Assembly (NCBI GenBank): GCA_030055465.1
Contig: JASFYF010000001.1
Coordinates: 762,447-826,446 of the forward strand
Origin: Candidatus Nezhaarchaeota archaeon
GTDB taxonomy: Archaea > Thermoproteota > Methanomethylicia > Nezhaarchaeales > WYZ-LMO8
DNA length: 64,000 nucleotides
Direction: 5' to 3'
Under the pieces are notes generated by a model. It ran no database searches. It saw nothing but the letters and a program-made list of their open reading frames with translations, and had not been told where the DNA came from. The stretch's first letter is position 1; every line of letters begins with the position of its first letter. The position numbers were made by a program, and so were the translations under genes. Below are positions 38,302-46,729 of the stretch, in pieces.

Positions 38302-38336
38302 GTATCAGGGGTGATACATTGTATCAGGGGTGATAC
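38302..38336 (+). promoter_or_regulatory. Two perfect copies of a 16 bp palindrome at the start of the ATPase gene
   Basis: GTATCAGGGGTGATAC (38302-38317), spacer att, GTATCAGGGGTGATAC (38321-38336); each has perfect 6 bp arms around GGGG. Confidence 0.8.
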
Positions 38337-39439
38337 TTCTGCTCTTCGATCCCAGACCTAAAGAACACATGGAGGAGCTTTTCGACAGGGAGGAGGAATT
38401 GAAGCTGCTCAGGAAGGCAATATCCACTCCATTAACGCTGCTCTTAGGTGTCAGAAGGGTTGGCAAAACCTCCCTTTTAAAGTCCTTCTTGAACAGCCTA
38501 GGCGCCCCCTATGTATACCTTGATCTGAGGGTTTTGGAGGATGGAGGATACAGCAGGGCGCAGCTGTATCGATTGCTTTCAGACTCCGTTTCCAATTGTA
38601 TATCCAAATGGAAGAAGATGCTTGATTGCTTCAGAGGCATAAAAGGCGTCAGCATTTCCGGCTTCAGTGTGGAATTTGACTGGAGAGAACAAACCCTCAC
38701 CCTAACAGCCCTCCTAAATAAACTAAATGATTACGCGCTGAACAGGACAGATGAGGGTTTCCTCATTATCTCCTTTGACGAGGCACAGTTTCTAAGGCTT
38801 CTGGCAGGCGGCAAGGGAAGAATAGACTTTAGAGGCATAATGGCTTACGCCTATGACAACCTAAGAGGCTTAAGGTTTATACTCACAGGATCCGAGGTTG
38901 GGCTGTTACTGCACTTTCTAAGGCTTGACGATGCTTCAAGCCCACTATATGGGAGATACGCCAGCATCGTAAGGGTTGAAAGGTTCCCAAGGGACAGGTC
39001 GATTGAATTCCTGAGAAGAGGCTTCATGGAAGCCAACCTGCCCATAAGCGATGATGCATTAGATGCCATTGTGGATAAGGTTGACGGCATCCCAGGCTGG
39101 TTAACCTACTTCGGCTATATGTGCCTTGAATCCGGAGGCGCATCGAAAGAAGCCATCAAAGCCGTAACGGAAAAAGCATTAGGGCTCGTTGAAAGGGAAC
39201 TTAAAGAACTTTTCAAAAGATCCAGCCAATACAAGCATGTACTCAAAGCCATCTCCCTCGAAGCAAACTCGTGGAGTAACATCAAAAGAACTGTTGAAGC
39301 ATGGATCGGGAGAAGACTCACAAATGCAGAGACAACCAGATTCCTCAATACGCTGATAAACCTAAGTATTGTGGAAAAAACAGACGGCGAATACAAAATA
39401 GCTGACCCGTTAATAGCGGAATATTGCAGAAAAATCTGA
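38330..39439 (+). CDS. Archaeal ATPase (AAA, PF01637-like) with C-terminal winged-helix-like region, intact
   Basis: ELFDREEELKLLRKAISTPLTLLLGVRRVGKTSLLKSFL, FLIISFDEAQFLRLL, LRFILTGSEVGLL, GIPGWLTYFG. The ATG at 38369 (MEELFDREEEL) is a likelier start than the GTG at 38330. Confidence 0.92.
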   Translation: MILLLFDPRPKEHMEELFDREEELKLLRKAISTPLTLLLGVRRVGKTSLLKSFLNSLGAPYVYLDLRVLEDGGYSRAQLYRLLSDSVSNCISKWKKMLDCFRGIKGVSISGFSVEFDWREQTLTLTALLNKLNDYALNRTDEGFLIISFDEAQFLRLLAGGKGRIDFRGIMAYAYDNLRGLRFILTGSEVGLLLHFLRLDDASSPLYGRYASIVRVERFPRDRSIEFLRRGFMEANLPISDDALDAIVDKVDGIPGWLTYFGYMCLESGGASKEAIKAVTEKALGLVERELKELFKRSSQYKHVLKAISLEANSWSNIKRTVEAWIGRRLTNAETTRFLNTLINLSIVEKTDGEYKIADPLIAEYCRKI

Positions 39440-39458
39440 TACCCCTCCAATAAGCAGG

Positions 39459-39572
39459 TGATCAATAGGCACCTTAAAACATGGTTGAGTGTAAGCGCCG
39501 AACTAACGTGAAAAACCGGGGGGGGGGTGCTGATTTTAGAGCCCATATCAGCCTACAAAATCACGCTCAAGA
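39459..39572. repeat. Right copy of ~100 bp diverged direct repeat flanking the ATPase gene
   Basis: gtgatcaataggcaccttaaaacatggttgagtgtaagcgccgaactaacgtgaaaaaccgggggggggtgctgattttagagcccatatcagcctacaaaatc; shares gtaagc, aac-gtgaaaaa, gatttt, tagccc/agagccc, tcagcc, aaaatc in the same order with 38178-38280. Confidence 0.55.
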
Positions 39573-39686
39573 CGGCGTAGCATGCCAGTTTTCCCCAAAG
39601 CAGCAGGCGAAATGTCCAAGCCTTCAAGAGCCTGTTGAAGACGGATAATTTAAAAGGGGGAATAAGGGCAACTTTCAAAGTGTGAT

Positions 39687-40610
39687 ATGAAAGTGCTTAT
39701 TACTGGCGGCGCAGGCTTCATAGGGCATAACACTGCAGTTTACCTTAAAAATCAGGGCTACGAGGTAGCCGCATTTGACAACCTTAAAAGGGCCACAGGA
39801 TACGCCGTTGAAAGGCTGAAGATGCATCGCGTGCCCCTCATTAAGGGCGACATACTAAGCCTCAGAGCTTTAAAAAAAGCCTTAGCAGGCGTTGATGTGG
39901 TGGTGCATGCAGCCGCCTACATAAGCGTTGAAGAATCCCTAAAGAAGCCCGCCATGTACTTCAGAAACAATGTTGCAGGCACAGCCAACGTGGCCTATGC
40001 CTGCATGCGCGAAAGCGTGAAGCTCATCTACATCAGCAGCGCAGCCGTCTACGGCAACCCAGCCCATCTGCCGATAAGCGAATCCCACCCGGCGAATCCC
40101 ATTTCACCCTATGGCCTATCAAAGCTCATGGGCGAGGAGACGGTGAACTTCCATGCACGGCGAGGCCTAAAACACGTTACACTTAGGCTTTTCAACGTCT
40201 ATGGGCCTGGGCAGAGCAGCAGCTACGCCGGCGTAATAACCCGCTTTATGGAGAGAATCAGGGCGAACAAGCCGCCCATAATCCATGGGGATGGACAGCA
40301 AACCAGGGACTTCATACACGTTTACGACGTGGCGGAGGCCATAAAACTCTCCGTGGAAAAGCGCTTGGAGAACGAAACCCTCAACATAGCCACGGGAACC
40401 CCCCTCACCATAAGGATGCTGGCGGAGCTCACCATAAATCATGCAAACCTAAACCTAAAGCCAACATTCGCCAAGCCGCGGCCCGGCGACATAAAACACA
40501 GCTATGCAGACATATCAAAAGCCAAAAGGCTCCTGGGCTTTAATCCAAAAATAAACCTTGAACAGGGCTTAAAGGAGCTTTTAAAACTTAAAACATGCCT
40601 TTCCTCCTAA
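39687..40610 (+). CDS. NAD-dependent epimerase/dehydratase (UDP-glucose 4-epimerase-like)
   Basis: MKVLITGGAGFIGHNTAVYLKNQGYEVAAFDNL, ISSAAVYGNPAHLPISESHPANPISPYGLSKLMGEE, GDGQQTRDFIHVYDVAEAI. Confidence 0.95.
   Translation: MKVLITGGAGFIGHNTAVYLKNQGYEVAAFDNLKRATGYAVERLKMHRVPLIKGDILSLRALKKALAGVDVVVHAAAYISVEESLKKPAMYFRNNVAGTANVAYACMRESVKLIYISSAAVYGNPAHLPISESHPANPISPYGLSKLMGEETVNFHARRGLKHVTLRLFNVYGPGQSSSYAGVITRFMERIRANKPPIIHGDGQQTRDFIHVYDVAEAIKLSVEKRLENETLNIATGTPLTIRMLAELTINHANLNLKPTFAKPRPGDIKHSYADISKAKRLLGFNPKINLEQGLKELLKLKTCLSS
40153..40344 (+). repeat. 192 bp tract identical to 43255-43446
   Basis: Base-by-base reading, constant offset 3102, no mismatch found. Confidence 0.97.
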
Positions 40611-40703
40611 ACACGGCTGCGAGGCGCCCATTCAAACCTACTCGGGCTTAAGGGTAATGTTTAAAATTGTGAAGCTCTACAAGCACACTACAACGATAGG
40701 ATC

Positions 40704-42240
40704 ATGACCTCAAACCATGTTGATGAGCGGGTGCTGGCCGCCGCTGAGGAGGCTGCGGGCGGAGCCTTCCACCTCTTCTGGGGAGGCAGCCTCGCCACGG
40801 TATTATCCGCCGTCTGCGCTATCCTCGTAGCCCGCCCCCTCGGCCCAGAGCAGTACGGCGTCTACTCGCTGGCACTGATTGTTTCAGGCTTCCTCATGCT
40901 TTTCACGGACTACGGCGTAAGCCAGGCATTAACCCGCTTCATAGCCTTCCACACTTCAAGGGATGAACTGTACCGCGTGATTCCGCTGCTCCGGAAGGCT
41001 TAGCCTTCAACCTGCAACCTGGCAACGTGCATCATCGTGTTCCTCGCAGGCTTCATCCTCGCGGAGCCCCCTACAAGCCTGCTCATCAACAGGCTGGAGA
41101 TGACCAGCCTTGTTAGGATAACCCTTATCCTCGTGCTGGTTTATCCGCTTTCCACAGCCGTGGGACATGCGCTTCTGGGCTTCGGAGATATGAAGGGCTA
41201 CGCCATGATAGATGTTGTCCACCAGGCCTTTAGAGCCCTGTTAAGCCCGCTTCTAATAGCCCTGGGCTTCGGCGTAACCGGCGCCGTAGCGGGATATGTG
41301 GTTGCATTCGCTGCCCGCTTCGCCGTAAGCCTAACTCTGCTTTATGGGCGTTATAGGCGGATTAAAGATGCAATTCCCTAAGGCGGCTCCGGCAGAGTTT
41401 TACATTCCATGATAGATTATGGCTTGCCGCTTTACCTGTCCAACACCCTTAACAGTTTCGTTACCACATTGCGAGGTGTAATCCTCGCCTACTTCACCAC
41501 AAACGTGCTTATTGGAAACTTCAACACAGCCATGAACTTCGCCGTGCTCATAACCCTTGTTTCCTCGCTAGTAGCCACAGCCTTGTTCCCCGCGTTCTCC
41601 AAGCTGGACAGCAACGGCGGCGAAGCTGAAACCATGTTCACCTACTCCGTCAAGTACACTTCCGCCCTAATAATCCCCGCAGCAGCCTTCGTTTCCGCCA
41701 TGTCCCGAGACCTAATATTCCTGCTTTATGGCGCAAGCCTTGGAAGATTCTTCAGCGGGTGGGCAACTCAAAAGTTAACCTCAAGGCCATGCTGCTCTAC
41801 GCAGGCATCTCTACCCTCAGCCATAGCGCTGACAAGCGCCCTCCAAGTTGAGGGGCTTTTAACCGCGATAATACTGGCTACAGCCGCCTCAACCATTTAC
41901 AGCCTAACGGTGGCCACCCGAAAGTGCAGCCTGCAGATTGACGTGAAAAGCTCAGCAGGCATATGTCTCGCCGCCTTTGTAGCAGAAGCTCCCGTAACTC
42001 CTCCTAGCCTTATATTCGCCGCTGCCTGGAATAGCGAACCTCGCATTAGCTGCTTTACATAACCGCCTATCTAACCCTCGCGCCGCCGCTAAAAATCGTA
42101 ACTGGGAGGGGACCTTGAAACCCTAACCCGCATATTCTCAAAAGTCACCGTGCTGCGACCGATAGTGCATTTAATCTTAAGCTATGAGAACGGAATAATC
42201 AAGCTCATAAGCCTTGAAACGAGAACGAGCGGTAGCAATG
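40704..42240 (+). pseudogene. Polysaccharide flippase (Wzx/MATE-like), multiple frameshifts
   Basis: FHLFWGGSLATVLSAVCAILVARPLGPEQYGVYSLALIVSGFLMLFTDYGVSQALTRFIAFHTSR (40704), RITLILVLVYPLSTAVGHALLGFGDMKGYAMIDVVHQAFRALLSPLLIALGFGVTGAVAGYV (41037), MIDYGLPLYLSNTLNSFVTTLRGVILAYFTTNVLIGNFNTAMNFAVLITLVSSLVATALFPAFSKL (41409). Confidence 0.88.
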
Positions 42241-43109
42241 AAAAGACATGATAAGGAAGCCCATTTAGGCTATGGAAATCGCAATGGTTACGCGAGGTTT
42301 ACGACCTAGTTAAAGCACATGCCTATGTTAATGCAGCTCTGCCTTGAAATCTTGTGAGAAGCACAGCACAATCCGTTATAACTCTAGCCCTGTTGGTAGC
42401 TATAATAGCATCTTTAAGCGACGCAGTTAACCGCCTAACCTTTCAAGTTGAAACTATTAGAAGGCTCGTCGCCCGCGGTTCTAAGCGAAGGCTCTACTGC
42501 TTTCGGATAATAGAACGGACGCGGATCCGCCTCGAAGCTTGCCGGCCTAAACTACTTTGAATGTTTTATTCACAACTGGAACTTACAATCAAAAAAAAGA
42601 GGTGGACGCCCGTCAGGCTCTAAAACAAGCAGCGCAGCTGTTTGTCGAGAGACGTCAAAACTTCAGTGCCCAGGAGCGACCATTTACGTGCTTTGGCCAC
42701 ATGTGCGAACATTGATGATGTAACCAATAATGTGAATTGGAGCGATGCGCTCGCGATGTCGTTTTGCGTTTGGCGGCCAAAGCACATAAATGGCCCGAAA
42801 GGGCGAATTCCCCACCCTATTTATGGTCCTCGAAGTTAAAGGGCTGTAGAGCCCATTTTTAAGGCAGCTTAAAATGTTGAAACTAGCTGCCTTGATTTTA
42901 GATGCGCAGAAAGCATGTTGAGCCATAAGTTGATTGCAAGAAAATTCAGGGATGTTGGCATCGACGTCCTCACCCCTTTTCGAAAACAAAGATGTGTACT
43001 TCACTAAGAGGAACGCGCTAAACATGGGCCTTCCAGGATAACGGGTAATCCCATTCACCATAGAACATACTGGTCTAAGGGCACATGGATAAAACTCATC
43101 GATCATATG

Positions 43110-43220
43110 GGATAGGTTAAAAGGAACTTGAAGAGCTGCTTAAAGGATCCAGCAACTACAAGCACGTGCTCAAAACCATCCCCCTCGAAGCAAGCTCGTG
43201 GAGCAACGTCAAAAGAACTA
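43110..43220 (+). pseudogene. Fragment of a second archaeal ATPase homologous to the C-terminal region of 38330-39439
   Basis: KELEELLKGSSNYKHVLKTIPLEASSWSNVKRT versus intact RELKELFKRSSQYKHVLKAISLEANSWSNIKRT. Confidence 0.85.
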
Positions 43221-43500
43221 TCAAAGCTCATGGGCGAAGAAGCTGTAAAATCCTATGCACGGCGAGGCCTAAAACACGTTACACTTAGGCTTTTCAACGT
43301 CTATGGGCCTGGGCAGAGCAGCAGCTACGCCGGCGTAATAACCCGCTTTATGGAGAGAATCAGGGCGAACAAGCCGCCCATAATCCATGGGGATGGACAG
43401 CAAACCAGGGACTTCATACACGTTTACGACGTGGCGGAGGCCATAAGGCTTTCAGCTTAAGAGAACTAGCCGAGCTTATAACCAGATTAGCAAGGCGAAG
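43218..43500 (+). pseudogene. Epimerase fragment fused to the ATPase fragment
   Basis: SKLMGEEAVKSYARRGLKHVTLRLFNVYGPGQSSSYAGVITRFMERIRANKPPIIHGDGQQTRDFIHVYDVAEAIRLS; 43255-43446 is identical to 40153-40344. Confidence 0.92.
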
Positions 43501-43636
43501 CTCGAAACACCTTCACGTAGCTTGTAGTGATCTTTAGCTCAATCCGCAGGTCTGCAGCAGTTTCCACGAGTTTTGCTATATAGGTTTGAGGCGCAGCCAA
43601 CCTAGTTCGGGGATTCCGGCGAGTGCATCTTTCACG

Positions 43637-44032
43637 CTAAACTAATATGGCTTTCAGCCCCAGCTTCCCCGCCGTTTTTGCCTGCTTAGCGTCGCTTGTT
43701 ACCAGCTCTTGGCTTCTATCCTTTGATAGGGCTATGAAGAGCGCATCGTATATCGTTAACCCGTGCTTCGCGGAGATTTCAAATGCGTTGACCAGATACT
43801 TATCTTGGTTTACTATCGGTATGGGCTTCTCTTCTACCATGTCCTTAAGAATTCCCATTGCAGCTTCACAGCTCAGGTCACCCCTCAAAACCTTCTTCAA
43901 TAATGCGTTTGCCACTTCTTTTATTGCTAGATCCAGCGTTATCACGCCTTCTAAGATGATCTTCCTAGCTTTCTCCCACCCATCCTCGCGCGCGAAATAT
44001 TTAATTAAAGTCGAGGAGTCAATGACCCTCAC
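43637..44032 (-). CDS. vapC: VapC-type PIN domain toxin
   Basis: MRVIDSSTLIKYFAREDGWEKARKIILEGVITLDLAIKEVANALLKKV...LTIYDALFIALSKDRSQELVTSDAKQA. Confidence 0.92.
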   Translation of the reverse strand: MRVIDSSTLIKYFAREDGWEKARKIILEGVITLDLAIKEVANALLKKVLRGDLSCEAAMGILKDMVEEKPIPIVNQDKYLVNAFEISAKHGLTIYDALFIALSKDRSQELVTSDAKQAKTAGKLGLKAILV

Positions 44033-44243
44033 GGTCCTCCCTCACAGACTCCTCAGAGAAGCCCGCTTCACTCGACCTCACGTCCCTTAAAATATTATCC
44101 CATTTTTCGATCATCCTTTTAATCTTCATCATCCATGCCAGTTCCTCCAAATACCTTCTAATCTCTTCGCCTACATTTAAGCCGCTTTCTTCTAATATCC
44201 TCTTAACCTCTTCTCTAACCCTAACGCTGACCACGGTGCTCAT
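44019..44243 (-). CDS. vapB: VapB-like antitoxin
   Basis: MSTVVSVRVREEVKRILEESGLNVGEEIRRYLEELAWMMKIKRMIEKWDNILRDVRSSEAGFSEESVREDREGH, overlapping vapC. Confidence 0.85.
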   Translation of the reverse strand: MSTVVSVRVREEVKRILEESGLNVGEEIRRYLEELAWMMKIKRMIEKWDNILRDVRSSEAGFSEESVREDREGH

Positions 44244-44489
44244 AAACACCGTTAAAATCATTAAAGTCCACAAATTTATAAACATTTATGTCTACAAAAA
44301 ATAGGACGAGGCAAGCTAGACTTGCCTTCCCAGAAAAGAACTTTCAAGGTCTTTTCACCAACATCTGGAAAAACAGCAGTTTTTACCTTGTTTTTCAGAT
44401 CGTGCTAAGCCATGCTGAACCGCTACGCGTGGTTAAAGAGCTTATCGATGCCGGTGATAACGCTAATAGAAGCTAGAAGCATTAAGAAT

Positions 44490-44740
44490 ACACGCTGATC
44501 CCACGAGGAGGCGCGTCAGGCTGAACCCTTCTGGTTGAACGTTAACTCGAAGAACCGTCACGAGCTGATCCCACCCCATGGGACGACGCGCGGCAGGCGG
44601 GAGCCCCGCGACCGCGGCTTCGGAGGGGTGAGCCGCGGGCTCCTTGGCCGAAGCCCCTCTAGGCCCCGCGAACTATCCCTTTAGGGTGCTCCGGGATTAG
44701 CACTTCCACCTCTAAGCCTTCGCGGGGCCCTCAACATGTG
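44490..44740. other. GC-rich intergenic region with strong self-complementarity, possible structured RNA or element end
   Basis: GGAGCCCcgcgaCCGCGGCTtcggaggggtgAGCCGCGGGCTCC forms an extended stem; further CCCCGCGA / TCGCGGGG pairing downstream; two ctgatcccac motifs ~70 bp apart. Confidence 0.35.
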
Positions 44741-44844
44741 GGCACCTCCATTATCCAGTCAAAGTTGAGGCGAACCTGCAGTAGCCTTATAGCCGGGGCC
44801 CCGCAAGGAGCTTTTCGAGGGGAGCGACCCTGCCCAAGATAATC

Positions 44845-45291
44845 GTGGTCTACGACAGCTTAACCGGAAACACGGCTAGGGCCGCCGAGCTCATAACTGA
44901 AGGGGCGAGGGCAGCCGGCGCCGAGGCCTCCGCGCGGAGGGTCGGCGTGGTCACCCTTGACGAGCTGAGGGCCGCCGACGCCGTCGTAGCGGGCTGCCCA
45001 ACCCACGCCTTCTCGGCGAGCAAGGCGATGAAGGCCTTCCTGGGAAGGCTGGAGGTGAGGGAGGCCTTGAAGGGCAAGTGCGGGGCAGCCTTCACCTCGT
45101 GCCGCCTCGCACCCTCAGCGTTGAGGTGGCTCGAGAAGGCCTTGAAGGAGGCAGGCATTAACCTCGTGGGGAAGGTCGGCGTCCACTCGGAGCCTAGGGG
45201 ACGCGAGGAGGAGGCCTGCAGGGAGCTGGGCAGGAGGGTTGCCCAGGAGCTTCAAGCCAACCCCCACAGGCCCCAATCGAAGGATTCATAA
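44845..45291 (+). CDS. Flavodoxin-family protein
   Basis: IIVVYDSLTGNTARAAELITEGARAAGAEASARRVG...DAVVAGCPTHAFSASKAMKAFLGRL. True start may be slightly upstream (LPKIIVVYDS). Confidence 0.88.
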   Translation: MVYDSLTGNTARAAELITEGARAAGAEASARRVGVVTLDELRAADAVVAGCPTHAFSASKAMKAFLGRLEVREALKGKCGAAFTSCRLAPSALRWLEKALKEAGINLVGKVGVHSEPRGREEEACRELGRRVAQELQANPHRPQSKDS

Positions 45292-45526
45292 AGTTAGCTG
45301 AGCCCTGCAGTCCACCCCTATAATGTGGAACCTACAACCCGGAGCTCCAAGCCCAGGAGTCCCTTGGAAGATGCATCCGCGGCCCCCTGTCTCGCCGAAG
45401 GCGTAAGCAACGTTTGGGAAAGCGTTAAAGCATCGGGCAAAGCCTATAACAACGCGTTAAGCGCAGGCGTGAAGCCCAAAGGAGGCTGGGGCCCTCCACC
45501 CCAAACCGCGCGGGGTTGCGGGTAGC

Positions 45527-46588
45527 ATGGTTGTCCACCTCAGCGTGATTGTGCCAACGTACAACGAGAAGGAAAACTTAGGCGAGCTCCTCGCCAGGAT
45601 AGACCGCGCCTTGAAGGGCTGCGGCGCGCCCTACGAAGTCATCGTGGTGGACGACAGCTCGCCCGACGGCACGGCTGAGCTCGCCGAGGAGCTCTCAAAG
45701 GCCTATCCAGTGAAGGTCCTCAAGAGGCCCGGCAGGCTGGGATTGGCGTCGGCGGTCCTAAGCGGGTTGAAAGTGGCGGAGGGCGAGGCCGTGGCCGTCA
45801 TGGATGCGGACCTGCAGCACCCCCCCGAGCTTCTACCCAGGATGCTTGAAGAGCTCCGCGCGTGCGACGTCGTCGTCGCTTCCCGGTACGTTAATGGGGG
45901 ATCCGTGCGCGGGTGGCCGCTCCTGAGGAGGCTGACATCGAGGGGGGCGACCCTCATAGCGGGGATTCTTATCCCCAAGGTGAGGGGGGTCAGGGACCCC
46001 ATGTCGGGCTACTTCATGTTCAGGCGGAGCGCCGTCGAGGGCGCCGTCATGAACCCGCGGGGCTTCAAGCTGCTCCTCGAGCTGCTCGTGAAGGGGAAGG
46101 TTTCCGGGGTGCGCGAGGTTCCCTACACCTTCTCGACGAGGATTAGGGGCAAATCGAAGCTAGGGGCCGGCGAAGTGTTCAACTACCTGCTGCACGTGCT
46201 CGCCCTAGCCCCTGAATACGTGAGGTTCACAATAGTGGGGGCAGCCGGCGTGCTCGTAAACCTAGGCGCCCTCGCATTGCTCGTGGCCCTGAGGGCACCG
46301 CACCTCATCGCCTCGGCAGTCGCCATAGAGGCCTCGCTAATCAACAACTTCCTGCTCAACGACCTCTGGACATTTAAGGGAGGCGGCGGAGGCTGGTGGA
46401 GCAGGCTGGCGAAGTTCCACTTCTCATCAGCTTTGTCGCTTCTGGCCCAATGGGTAACTTCAGTCGCAGTATACTATCTGGTGGTAAGCTATCCGCTACT
46501 AGCACAGCTGGCGGGGATCCTCGTTGGCTTCCCCATAAACTACATCCTCAGCAAGAGGCTAATCTGGCAACGCGGGCAGCACGCCTAA
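45527..46588 (+). CDS. Dolichyl-phosphate mannosyltransferase-like GT2 fused to GtrA-type membrane domain
   Basis: LSVIVPTYNEKENLGELLARIDRAL...VVDDSSPDGTAELAEEL...VMDADLQHPPELLPRML...DPMSGYFMFRR; C-terminal FTIVGAAGVLVNLGALALLV...NNFLLNDLWTFK. Confidence 0.95.
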   Translation: MVVHLSVIVPTYNEKENLGELLARIDRALKGCGAPYEVIVVDDSSPDGTAELAEELSKAYPVKVLKRPGRLGLASAVLSGLKVAEGEAVAVMDADLQHPPELLPRMLEELRACDVVVASRYVNGGSVRGWPLLRRLTSRGATLIAGILIPKVRGVRDPMSGYFMFRRSAVEGAVMNPRGFKLLLELLVKGKVSGVREVPYTFSTRIRGKSKLGAGEVFNYLLHVLALAPEYVRFTIVGAAGVLVNLGALALLVALRAPHLIASAVAIEASLINNFLLNDLWTFKGGGGGWWSRLAKFHFSSALSLLAQWVTSVAVYYLVVSYPLLAQLAGILVGFPINYILSKRLIWQRGQHA

Positions 46589-46729
46589 GCTGGGAGCCCT
46601 TCATCTAAGCCTTTAACCCCAACATCGAAGCCGAGCTAACCAGGCGGGTTGACCGGCAAGTCGGGATTCCGCAAACGCAACAATCAAGCCCTTACGTGAC
46701 AAGGCGCCGGCCAAGCGGTAACGCCGTGG

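Noticed and set aside
39517-39528. G10 homopolymer
   Set aside because: Unusual but lies in noncoding sequence within the right flank repeat; length may be an assembly uncertainty and no function can be argued.
42846-42880. tagagcccatttttaaggcagcttaaaat as a third copy of the ATPase flank repeat
   Set aside because: Similarity covers only ~30 bp with gaps; not distinguishable from chance by eye.
42560-43100. Possible transposase or DUF5615-like relic (KKRGGRPSGSK..., SHKLIARKFRDVGIDVLTP)
   Set aside because: Only short motif-like stretches in different frames; not enough to name a family.
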